From Oscillospiraceae bacterium (lineage in GTDB: Bacteria; Bacillota; Clostridia; Oscillospirales; Ruminococcaceae), in contig CAAGCE010000290.1 in NCBI GenBank assembly GCA_900768245.1, positions 1 through 27,736 of the forward strand: a stretch of 27,736 bases of DNA, read 5' to 3'. The position numbers and the translations under genes are program-made. A model generated the notes under the pieces. That model saw only the letters and a list, made by a program, of their open reading frames with translations, was not told where the DNA came from and ran no database searches. The first letter of the stretch is position 1; every line of letters starts with the position of its first letter. Below are positions 1-7,167 of this stretch, in pieces.

Positions 1-7
1 TAATCCC

Positions 8-65
8 ACTCTGCGTCAATCTCCTTTGACGGGCGGCAAGCCCGCCTGCAGTCGATTTCCTTGAT
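8..65. repeat. GC-rich hairpin repeat, copy at left edge
   Basis: This stretch holds an inverted repeat centred on GGGCGGCAAGCCC. Its flanks, CTGCGT on the left and a T-rich block ending CCTTG on the right, resemble those of the copy at 27673-27734. The two copies share the order CTGCGT, a spacer, a GGGC/GCCC hairpin, CGCCTGC, then ATTT and CCTTG. It looks like a dispersed intergenic repeat. The copy may be cut by the window edge, and its outer limits are not clear. Confidence 0.5.
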
Positions 66-134
66 TGGAATTATTTCATCTGTCGGCTTTGTCTATAGAA
101 CGATTAAAGATTAGTATAAACATCAATAAAAAAT

Positions 135-170
135 GCCCTTTAAGGCTGCCTAGTGCATACCTTAAAGGGC
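135..170 (-). terminator. Rho-independent terminator of the 104-residue orphan gene
   Basis: A perfect 11-bp stem (GCCCTTTAAGG / CCTTAAAGGGC) encloses a 14-nt loop. On the minus strand it is followed by ATTTTTTATTG. It begins 14 nt after the stop codon at 185, as expected for an intrinsic terminator of that gene. The plus strand also has a T-rich run after the stem, so it could work in both directions. Confidence 0.88.
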
Positions 171-184
171 GTTTGCATTACTTT

Positions 185-499
185 TTATTTTTCTGCAGAG
201 GTTCTTGAAAGCCAGATATATGCAATGTCAAGGGCTTCATAAAGGCTTGATTTTTCACTTGACTTTACAATAGCTTCTACCGGATTGATCTTTTCATCGG
301 TAGCCATTTTATATATCTTTATCTTGCTTGCAACATCAAGGTCACCGACCTTTGTTTTTTCGGTTATCTGCATCATGATAACATATTCATCGGACATATT
401 GCCGTAATAAATCGTATCATTGTTTCTTACCAAAGGAAGTCCCTTATAGGTAAAGAAATCTGTATTTTTAGCATTGTTCTGATTTGTATTATCAGCCAT
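185..499 (-). CDS. Small conserved-type hypothetical protein, 104 residues
   Basis: The start chosen is the ATG at 499 because GGAGG (507-511) lies 7 nt upstream; the frame stays open up to 583 but without a better start. After an Asn-rich, probably flexible N-terminus (residues 1-13) comes a compact soluble domain with the segments FTYKGLPLVR, TIYYGNMSDEYVIMMQI and a C-terminal helix EALDIAYIWLSR. No signal peptide, membrane segment or cysteine is visible. I recall similar short proteins in Clostridia, always as hypotheticals, and assign no function. The gene is monocistronic, with its own promoter at 555-583 and terminator at 135-170, so it is expressed apart from the ABC genes upstream. 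Confidence 0.85.
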   Translation of the reverse strand: MADNTNQNNAKNTDFFTYKGLPLVRNNDTIYYGNMSDEYVIMMQITEKTKVGDLDVASKIKIYKMATDEKINPVEAIVKSSEKSSLYEALDIAYIWLSRTSAEK

Positions 500-554
500 G
501 TCAATTCCTCCTCTATGCAGCTGTGATTTTTCCCTGATTGAATCGTATAAACTA

Positions 555-583
555 AGTATAGCATAAAATATTAACAAAATCAA
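555..583 (-). promoter_or_regulatory. Sigma-A-type promoter of the 104-residue orphan gene
   Basis: On the minus strand TTGATT (578-583) and TATACT (555-560) are separated by exactly 17 nt. A TG one base before the -10 box makes it an extended -10 promoter. Transcription should start near 548, giving a leader of about 50 nt with the ribosome binding site at 507-511. Confidence 0.8.
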
Positions 584-686
584 TAGCCATTATTCAAAAA
601 CAGGAAATTTTTATTTAGGAAATATGAGCAAAAATAATTTTCCTCATTCCCATAGTTACGCATTAAGGAAATTGATTCCATAAAAC

Positions 687-707
687 GCGGTAATCTTATT
701 TTACCGC
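687..707 (-). terminator. Probable terminator of the ABC/GldG/DUF4340 operon
   Basis: A 7-bp perfect stem (GCGGTAA / TTACCGC) with a 7-nt loop lies 33 nt after the DUF4340 stop and is followed on the minus strand by GTTTTATGG. The T-tract is short, so termination may be partial. The reverse strand has an A-rich flank, as is usual for bidirectional terminators. Confidence 0.65.
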
Positions 708-739
708 AAAACCCTGAAATAATTTGTCATATCACGGTA

Positions 740-2200
740 TTACCAGTTTGTGATAAGCTCCTCGCCGTTTTCAAACTTGCCGATATTTTCGATAAGTCTG
801 TCAAGGTAAGCTGTCTTGCAGGTGAAGCTCGTAATGCCGTTAAGACGTATTATAGTTCTGCGGTTTTCTGTCGGATAAAATTCGATAGTATCATTTCCCG
901 ATGCAGATCTTATTGCGATAGTCAATGCAGGTTCTCCCGATACATCATCAAAGCAGAGCTGCTCAGCAGGCGCACGGAGAATGAACTGATAAAATGTCTT
1001 GAATGAATCGCTGTCAACGTCATTGCCGTTAAGCTTAACAGCGAAATCGCTTGCTTCAGAGCCTGTCATTGTGAAATGAGCCTCGGCATTTCCTGTGATG
1101 TCAATGGAGGAAACACCGTAAATATAATTGCTTGTTATCATTGTAGTTGTGATGTCCAGCGGCATAACGCTTACCCATGGAAGCTTGCTGTTGCTGAACA
1201 TATAAACGACCTCATAGCCTTCAACTATAGCATAGTAGCCTGCCTGATTGCCGCCCTCATCGTTATAAGGGTCACCTACGAGCATACGGAAATCGCCGCC
1301 AACAATGTTCATTGTGATGATAGCGGTAGGGTCGCTGAAGCCATATTCCTCAAGATCTTCCTCGGTAGGATTAAGAAGAGCGAAGCTGTCGGCAGTAAGT
1401 CCGAATACACCCTGTATTACATCGGTGCATTTATCGGGATTAAGGTCAAGGGTTACAGGTGATGTCATTCTGTAAGAAGATGAGTTTGAAACAACAGCGT
1501 TCTCGTCATCAAGACGTGTATCATATTCAATAATAATATCATAGTCAAGATCCTTGCGCTGAATTGTCATTTTATTGATACGGGTGTAGTCGGTAGTGTC
1601 ATTTGCATCATCTGATGTATAAGCTGTGTAAACCGTTTTGTTTATGCACTCGGTCTTGTCCTGAGTGAAGCAGCTTACATCGGAAGTGTTTACTGTATAG
1701 ACGGTTGGGCTGCCCTTCAGGTACATATAGCTTTTGCCGGATTTTCCGGGAACTGAGCTGCCTATGCATATTTCCTTTACTGTACTCTGAGAATCGTCGA
1801 ACTCTACCTTGTATTCGGCTGTCGGTTCCGATAAGCCGTAGATAGAAAGGTCTTCGGCATTTTCAACTACTGTCTGCTGAGCAGTAAGAGTTGCAGCCTT
1901 GTTGAGCAGAGTGTTTATCTGAGTGCTGCTTACTGGAGCGTAGAGATATTCAAGAACAGTCCAGGCATATCCGCCCTCGTCACCGAAACGTTCAACAGCA
2001 TAGCTGCCGTATGAATTTGTTATGGTAAGAGTTTTGATGTCAGTAGGATCTTTATCGAAAATAAGAGATGATGTTACTTCTTCCTCGGCAGTCTGTTCCT
2101 CCTCATCGGCAGGAGCGGTCAGCTTAAGAGCAACAGCCGCACCTGCAAGGAGAACAAGGACAATTCCGATAATTATTATCAGCTTTATCTTTGATTTCAT
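740..2200 (-). CDS. DUF4340 domain protein, membrane-anchored (GldG-ABC partner)
   Basis: 486 residues. The start is the ATG at 2200, with AAGGAG 8 nt upstream; it overlaps the TAA of the preceding GldG-like gene as TAATG, so translation is probably coupled. One N-terminal membrane helix (about 6-27) is followed by an acidic linker (DEEEQTAEEE) and a long extracytoplasmic region. DUF4340-type units can be seen twice: YGLSEPTAEY at 121-130 and YGFSDPTAII at 286-295 occupy equivalent places, which points to an internal duplication. There is no lipobox or catalytic motif. DUF4340 proteins are commonly found beside GldG-type ABC systems (family knowledge). A role as an extracytoplasmic accessory subunit is inferred, and the substrate is unknown. 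Confidence 0.85.
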   Translation of the reverse strand: MKSKIKLIIIIGIVLVLLAGAAVALKLTAPADEEEQTAEEEVTSSLIFDKDPTDIKTLTITNSYGSYAVERFGDEGGYAWTVLEYLYAPVSSTQINTLLNKAATLTAQQTVVENAEDLSIYGLSEPTAEYKVEFDDSQSTVKEICIGSSVPGKSGKSYMYLKGSPTVYTVNTSDVSCFTQDKTECINKTVYTAYTSDDANDTTDYTRINKMTIQRKDLDYDIIIEYDTRLDDENAVVSNSSSYRMTSPVTLDLNPDKCTDVIQGVFGLTADSFALLNPTEEDLEEYGFSDPTAIITMNIVGGDFRMLVGDPYNDEGGNQAGYYAIVEGYEVVYMFSNSKLPWVSVMPLDITTTMITSNYIYGVSSIDITGNAEAHFTMTGSEASDFAVKLNGNDVDSDSFKTFYQFILRAPAEQLCFDDVSGEPALTIAIRSASGNDTIEFYPTENRRTIIRLNGITSFTCKTAYLDRLIENIGKFENGEELITNW

Positions 2201-3702
2201 TACTTGTGTCTCCTTTTGAGCCATACAACAACACCTGTGATAAGGATAGCAGCAGGGATAATGATGATGAAGAACCAGAACGCAGTTCTTGCCTTGGCAA
2301 CGTCGCTGTCAAATGTTGCAGCGGAAAGGTCCTTTGCAACGATAGTGATACCGCTGTTTTTGCCTGTCATTGTATTTACTGCGGAGATGAAGTAATCACC
2401 GTTATTGTAGTAGGTAGAGCCTGTGAGCGCACTTTCCAGCATATCTGATGAACCGTATACAAGAAGGTTTGATGTGCGCTGATTGTTATTGCTGTCAAAT
2501 GTATACTTGCTTGCAAGAGCGATAGTGCCGTAGGAAGCTGTGTTCTCAGGGAGAGAATCCATTCCGTCTGTGAAGAGGAATGCTGTATCATCTGTTGCAA
2601 GAAGCATCTGTGTTGTAACATTGCCCGATGTTTCAAAGAGCAGGCTTACAGGACGTGAGTTGTAAGAAATTACAGGAAGTGAAAGCTGTGAAACGTTGCC
2701 TGAGTAGTCATTTTCGGTAATGTAGTTTTTGATAGCGTAGTAAGTCTGATTATAGACAAGATTATTTGTATTTGTGTCACCGACAACACCGCTGCCTACT
2801 TCAATGCCCCATTCAGCAAGGAATGCATCGATGTTTGAAGTCTGCTTCTGTGAGTAGTTTGCAACATAAATAAGGTTCTTGCCGTAGCTGCCGTCATTTT
2901 CAAGATAGTTGTAAAGATTGTCGATAAGCTCTTCGGAGAAGTCATTGAGCGGAGCGTTTACAACGATAAGGTCAGCATCCATAGGGAAATCTTCGATGAG
3001 AGGATTTACAGTTGTAACATTGAAGCCGTCATCTTCAAGAAGAGTCTGGATATTTGAAGAGGAAGAGCCTGCGGATTCAATATCAAGAAGAACAGCAGTC
3101 TTAGGTGAAGGGTCTGTAACATACATAATTGCAGATGTGAGGACCTGTTCAGCCTTTGAAGAAACAATATCATATGAATATGTCTGATAGTTTATTTCTG
3201 TGTTGAAAAGGTCGTTTACCGAGATGACCTTGATTCTGTTTCCGCAGGTAACAACGATGCTGTACTGAGTGATATTGCCCTTGTAAATTTCGCTGTATCT
3301 GTTTGCATAGGTAGGGTCAGAGGTCATATCAACGAATTTGACTGTGATCCTGTCGCTGTACATTTCATACTTTTTCAGAACTTCATAAGCCTGCTTGTAG
3401 TATGCGCTTGTAGTGGACTGGAAAGCAGCCTCATCAACCATTGTAACGATCTCGACATCTTCATTGAGAGTGTTGAGGTAATCAATTGATTCCTGAGAAA
3501 TATCAAAAGCCTGTGCGCTTGTAAGGTCAATGGTAAGGTCTGTGCGCTTGCCGATAAGACTTACGATAACATTGATAAGCACAACAACAGCAATGATGAT
3601 AACTGTTATAGCAGTAGCGACAGAACCGTATTTAAGCTTTTTGGTATTGAATTTTTTCTTCGCCGTTGTGTCGGCGGAAACGGTCTTTTTTTCTGTACTC
3701 AT
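2200..3702 (-). CDS. GldG-family ABC transporter auxiliary protein
   Basis: 500 residues. The start is the ATG at 3702, with GGGAGG 7 nt upstream; an in-frame ATG at 3717 would put the ribosome binding site inside the gene. A Lys-rich cytoplasmic N-terminus is followed by a membrane helix (about 28-50), a large extracytoplasmic region and a second helix (about 475-495) ending in KRRHK. This two-helix layout, the segment YLNTLNEDVEIV near residue 75, and the permease and DUF4340 neighbours fit the ABC_transp_aux/GldG family. In Bacteroidetes, GldG and GldF form a gliding-motility ABC complex. In Clostridia the role is not known, and no gliding genes are visible here. The protein probably forms the extracytoplasmic part of the complex encoded by this operon. 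Confidence 0.85.
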   Translation of the reverse strand: MSTEKKTVSADTTAKKKFNTKKLKYGSVATAITVIIIAVVVLINVIVSLIGKRTDLTIDLTSAQAFDISQESIDYLNTLNEDVEIVTMVDEAAFQSTTSAYYKQAYEVLKKYEMYSDRITVKFVDMTSDPTYANRYSEIYKGNITQYSIVVTCGNRIKVISVNDLFNTEINYQTYSYDIVSSKAEQVLTSAIMYVTDPSPKTAVLLDIESAGSSSSNIQTLLEDDGFNVTTVNPLIEDFPMDADLIVVNAPLNDFSEELIDNLYNYLENDGSYGKNLIYVANYSQKQTSNIDAFLAEWGIEVGSGVVGDTNTNNLVYNQTYYAIKNYITENDYSGNVSQLSLPVISYNSRPVSLLFETSGNVTTQMLLATDDTAFLFTDGMDSLPENTASYGTIALASKYTFDSNNNQRTSNLLVYGSSDMLESALTGSTYYNNGDYFISAVNTMTGKNSGITIVAKDLSAATFDSDVAKARTAFWFFIIIIPAAILITGVVVWLKRRHK

Positions 3703-3716
3703 TTCATTACCTCCCA

Positions 3717-4427
3717 TCAATCAGCCCAGCGGCGTTTTTCAAGCACACGAACAGTCAGGAAGTTAAAAATGAAAATAGTGCTTAAAAAGAAAAGAATACT
3801 GCTTAAATTAAAGATACCTGTTGTAAATTCATTGTATCTTGTGTAAAATCCGAGAGATGTCATAATGCTGCTGATAGTTTCATTTGAAACGCTTGAAGCA
3901 AGCATATCAACCATATAGAAGAAAATGATTATTACAAAGCTTACGATAGCTGCAACTACCTGACTCTCTGTGAGAGAGGAAACGAACACGCCGATAGAAA
4001 TAAATGACGCACCGAGAAGCAGCAGAGCTATCATTGTGCCGATAACAGTAGCCCATTCAACTGTGCCTGCAAGAGCGTAAAGAACGATAACATAAGGAAT
4101 GTATATCGCCATTGCACAGAGGAATACGCAGGTTGCGGCAAAGAACTTGCCCATAACTATTCCGCCAAGACTTACAGGAGCGGTAAGAAGTCCCTGATCT
4201 GTACGCTGCTTCTTTTCTTCGGTGAAAAGACGCATCGTAAGCAGCGGGAGAAGTATCATCATAATGACAAATGCACTTGAAAATACATAAGACATATCAG
4301 CCGAGCCATAGCTCATATTGTAGTTTACAAAGTAGTTGCCTGTGTAAAGATAAAAAGCAGCAATAAAAATATATGCGATAGGTGAAGTGAAGTAAGCTTT
4401 CATTTCACGTCTGAAAATAGCTCCCAT
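3717..4427 (-). CDS. ABC-2 type permease (GldF-like)
   Basis: 236 residues with about six membrane helices (near 15-33, 47-65, 98-120, 128-150, 156-175 and 208-226). The cytoplasmic segment RLFTEEKKQRTDQGLL (66-81) between helices 2 and 3 is the typical coupling region of GldF/ABC-2 permeases, and the N-terminal FRREMKAYFTSPIAYIF is also family-typical. The ATG at 4427 overlaps the TAA of the ATPase gene (TAATG), and GAGGTGAG precedes it. The stop is followed 15 nt later by the GldG-like start. It should form the transmembrane channel for the ATPase encoded just upstream. Polarity is probably export, as for the family. The substrate is not evident. Confidence 0.9.
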   Translation of the reverse strand: MGAIFRREMKAYFTSPIAYIFIAAFYLYTGNYFVNYNMSYGSADMSYVFSSAFVIMMILLPLLTMRLFTEEKKQRTDQGLLTAPVSLGGIVMGKFFAATCVFLCAMAIYIPYVIVLYALAGTVEWATVIGTMIALLLLGASFISIGVFVSSLTESQVVAAIVSFVIIIFFYMVDMLASSVSNETISSIMTSLGFYTRYNEFTTGIFNLSSILFFLSTIFIFNFLTVRVLEKRRWAD

Positions 4428-5488
4428 TACTGCTCACCTCCGTTTTCATTTTCCTCAGACTTTTTTTCTTCGCCGTCGGTTTCCTTAGCAGTATCAGCTT
4501 CGGATTCATAAGCAGCCTCAGCCTTTTCAACGTCCTTTTTGACGTTTATTTTCACATTGTCGCCCATTGTTATCTTGAGGAATATGTCTTCAAGTGACAT
4601 TTCCATAGATTTCAGACCAAGCATTGTCCAGTTTCTTGCAACGATACGCTTGAAAAGCTCACGGCGAATGTCGCAGTCCTCCTTGACCTCGATCTCATAG
4701 TCATAAATGCCGGGTTCACGTTCCATATCCGCAACAACGGTGATAACACCCGGGATATTTCTGATTACCTTGAGTATTTCCTCACGGTTTCCGTCGATTC
4801 TTGCGATAAGACGGTGGTCGGTGGAAATATTTGCGGTAAGGTTTTCAGTCGTATCATTAGCGGCAATTTTACCCTTGTTGATAATGATAACGTGGTCGCA
4901 TACAGCCTGTATCTCGGAAAGAATATGAGATGAAAGGATAACGGTATGCTTTTTGCCAAGCTTTTTGATAAGGGTTCTTATCTCAATTATCTGCTTAGGG
5001 TCAAGACCGACTGTGGGTTCGTCAAGAATAAGTATAGGCGGATTTCCGATAAGTGCCTGAGCAAGACCTACTCTCTGCTTGTAGCCTTTTGAAAGGTTGC
5101 GGATAATTCTGTCGTAAACGTCTGTTATTTTTACAAGGTCGCATACGTCGGAAAGATGAGCCTTTCTCGGAAGCTTGCATTTTTTCAGGTCATATACGAA
5201 GTTAAGGTATTCTTTAACTGTCATATCAAGATAGAGCGGCGGGATCTCAGGAAGATAGCCGATGTCCTTTTTGGCTTTCATAGGGTCTTCAAGAATGTCA
5301 ACGCCGTTGATAAGAGCCTGTCCTGATGTTGATGAGATATATCCTGTAAGGATATTCATTGTAGTTGATTTGCCTGCGCCGTTTGGTCCAAGGAAGCCTA
5401 AGATCTCACCGTCATTTACGGTAAATGAAAGATCGTCAACGGCTTTTTTCTGACCATACTGTTTTGTAAGGTTTCTGACCTCGATCAC
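4427..5488 (-). CDS. ABC transporter ATP-binding protein (GldA-like)
   Basis: 353 residues. Walker A GPNGAGKS (34-41), signature LSKGYKQRV (132-140), Walker B ILILDEP (152-158) and the switch histidine H188 in VILSSH are all present, so the ATPase should be active. The segment IGYLPEIPPLY (77-87) stands where the Q-loop is expected, as in GldA-like ATPases that pair with ABC-2 permeases. About 100 residues after the nucleotide-binding domain form the usual regulatory domain, followed by a strongly acidic, low-complexity tail (about 315-353). The start is GTG at 5488, with AGAGGA about 10 nt upstream; no in-frame ATG fits better. It is the first gene of a four-gene operon. Confidence 0.93.
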   Translation of the reverse strand: MIEVRNLTKQYGQKKAVDDLSFTVNDGEILGFLGPNGAGKSTTMNILTGYISSTSGQALINGVDILEDPMKAKKDIGYLPEIPPLYLDMTVKEYLNFVYDLKKCKLPRKAHLSDVCDLVKITDVYDRIIRNLSKGYKQRVGLAQALIGNPPILILDEPTVGLDPKQIIEIRTLIKKLGKKHTVILSSHILSEIQAVCDHVIIINKGKIAANDTTENLTANISTDHRLIARIDGNREEILKVIRNIPGVITVVADMEREPGIYDYEIEVKEDCDIRRELFKRIVARNWTMLGLKSMEMSLEDIFLKITMGDNVKINVKKDVEKAEAAYESEADTAKETDGEEKKSEENENGGEQ

Positions 5489-5520
5489 TTAACACCATTC
5501 CTCTCGGTTTTGTGTTCAAA

Positions 5521-5553
5521 GCAAATGCCGGCTGATAATAGTACGGCATTTGC
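5521..5553. repeat. Perfect 10-bp inverted repeat in the ABC operon leader
   Basis: GCAAATGCCG and CGGCATTTGC flank a 13-nt spacer, 33-65 nt before the ATPase GTG start. On the minus strand no T-run follows, so it does not look like a normal terminator of gltX. It may be an operator or a leader hairpin of the ABC operon. I found no convincing promoter in 5554-5680. Confidence 0.55.
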
Positions 5554-5570
5554 ATAAGAAAAATTCGCAG

Positions 5571-5604
5571 GTGCATTTTTACTAAATTAATTACATAAAT
5601 GCAC
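5571..5604. repeat. 8-bp inverted repeat between gltX and the ABC operon
   Basis: GTGCATTT (5571-5578) and AAATGCAC (5597-5604) are perfect inverted copies around an AT-rich 18-nt spacer. Together with 5521-5553 it makes this 192-bp intergenic region rich in secondary structure. The function is unknown; processing or weak termination after gltX is possible. Confidence 0.4.
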
Positions 5605-5680
5605 AATACTTTTGTATTTTATCATTGCTATGTGTTAGCTTTGTGATAAAAGTGTAATAATTTTGGAATTGAGAGCTTTA

Positions 5681-7141
5681 TTATGAAAGCTGTTCGATGC
5701 CTTTCTTTACACGGGCAATGCTTTCGTCCCTGCCGAGAATTGCAGCAAGCTCAACGCCGCCGCCCGGAGTGGACTGCTTTCCTGAAAGAGCCGCACGGAT
5801 AGGAAGAAGCATCCAGCCGTTCTTTACACCAAGCTTTTCGATCTCAGCAAAAAGTGCGGAGTGGATATTTTCTTCTGTCCAGTCAGCAGCATTGATCCCT
5901 TCAAAAACTGTGAGAGCAGCTTTAAGTGCTTCAAGACTTGTTTCGGGAGTTGTTTTCATCTTTTTGTTGAAGTAGAGATCGTTGCTGTATTCACGAAGCT
6001 CATCAATGAAATCGCAGCGTTCGGGAATGTCGGTAAGAAGCTCGGTTCTTGGCTGAAGAACTCTTGCGAGAACATCAATGTTTGCTGTTTCGCTCTTGCA
6101 GGTCTGACGGATATACGGAAGAGCGATCTTCTTAAATTCGTCAAGAGGCATACGCTTTATCCACTCAAAGTTGATAGCCTTCATTTTGTCAGGGTCAAAG
6201 ATAGCAGGGGACTTTGAAAGACCGTGAATATCAAATTCCTGAACAAGCTCATCAAGAGTGAATATTTCATTTTCTCCCTTTGGAGCCCAGCCGAGAAGTG
6301 CGATATAGTTAAGGATAGCAGGGATATAGTAGCCTGCGTTTACAAAGTCGCCGAAATATGCATCGCCGTCACGCTTTGAAAGCTTGTGTGTAGCGTCACG
6401 CATAATGTGTTCAACGTGGATATAGCAAGGAACTTCCCAGCCGAATGCCTCATAAAGGAGATTGTATTTCGGAGCGGAGGAAAGATACTCATTGCCTCTT
6501 ACAACGTGAGTGATACCCATAAGGTGGTCATCGACAACGTTTGCAAAGTTATATGTCGGCATACCGTCAGCCTTGATAAGTATCTGGTCGTCAAGGTCAG
6601 CGTTTGGAACGGTAATGTCGCCGTAAAGCTCATCGTGGAATGTAGTTGTTCCGTCGAGAGGAACTTTCTGACGGATCACATAGGGTGTGCCTGCATCAAG
6701 AAGCTTTTGAACTTCATCGGCAGGGAGGTCACGGCAGTGTCTGTCATAAGTAGGAGTGATACCCTTTGCTTTCTGCTCCTCGTGGACTTTTTCCATACGT
6801 TCCTTTGTGCAGAAGCAGTAGTAAGCCTTGCCTTTTTTTACAAGCTCTTCAGCGTACTGCTTGAAAAGTCCCATACGTTCCGACTGAACATAAGGACCGA
6901 CAGGACCGCCGATGTCAGGACCTTCGTCCCAGTTAAGACCGCATACACGGAGTGTATCGTAAATAACGTCGGTAGCACCCTCAACGTAGCGGCCCTGGTC
7001 GGTATCTTCTATTCTGAGGATAAAAGTGCCGTTGTATTTCTTGGCAATAAGATAGGTATAAAGTGCTGTACGGAGATTGCCGATGTGCATAAATCCTGTC
7101 GGACTTGGAGCAAATCTGGTTCTAACATTCTCAGTTTTCAA
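5681..7141 (-). CDS. gltX: Glutamyl-tRNA synthetase
   Basis: 486 residues, normal for bacterial GluRS, which charges tRNA-Glu with glutamate in the cytoplasm. The class I signature is HIGN (19-22) within APSPTGFMHIGNLRTALY, and the second motif is KLSKR (253-257). C109, C111 and C136 (CFC...HC) match the zinc-binding site of the E. coli type. The start is TTG at 7141, with AAAGGA about 11 nt upstream; the only nearby upstream ATG is closed at once by TAA. It follows ribF by 26 nt and is probably the last gene of the nusA-infB operon. No T-box leader is visible. Confidence 0.96.
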   Translation of the reverse strand: MKTENVRTRFAPSPTGFMHIGNLRTALYTYLIAKKYNGTFILRIEDTDQGRYVEGATDVIYDTLRVCGLNWDEGPDIGGPVGPYVQSERMGLFKQYAEELVKKGKAYYCFCTKERMEKVHEEQKAKGITPTYDRHCRDLPADEVQKLLDAGTPYVIRQKVPLDGTTTFHDELYGDITVPNADLDDQILIKADGMPTYNFANVVDDHLMGITHVVRGNEYLSSAPKYNLLYEAFGWEVPCYIHVEHIMRDATHKLSKRDGDAYFGDFVNAGYYIPAILNYIALLGWAPKGENEIFTLDELVQEFDIHGLSKSPAIFDPDKMKAINFEWIKRMPLDEFKKIALPYIRQTCKSETANIDVLARVLQPRTELLTDIPERCDFIDELREYSNDLYFNKKMKTTPETSLEALKAALTVFEGINAADWTEENIHSALFAEIEKLGVKNGWMLLPIRAALSGKQSTPGGGVELAAILGRDESIARVKKGIEQLS

Positions 7142-7167
7142 TTTATAACATTCCTTTCAAAAAAGAA

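Noticed and set aside
5521..5553. Intrinsic terminator of gltX
   Set aside because: No T-run follows on the minus strand, and it lies 128 nt after the gltX stop, next to the start of the ABC operon.
7142..7167. T-box leader for gltX
   Set aside because: The gap to ribF is only 26 nt and holds no T-box sequence or structure.
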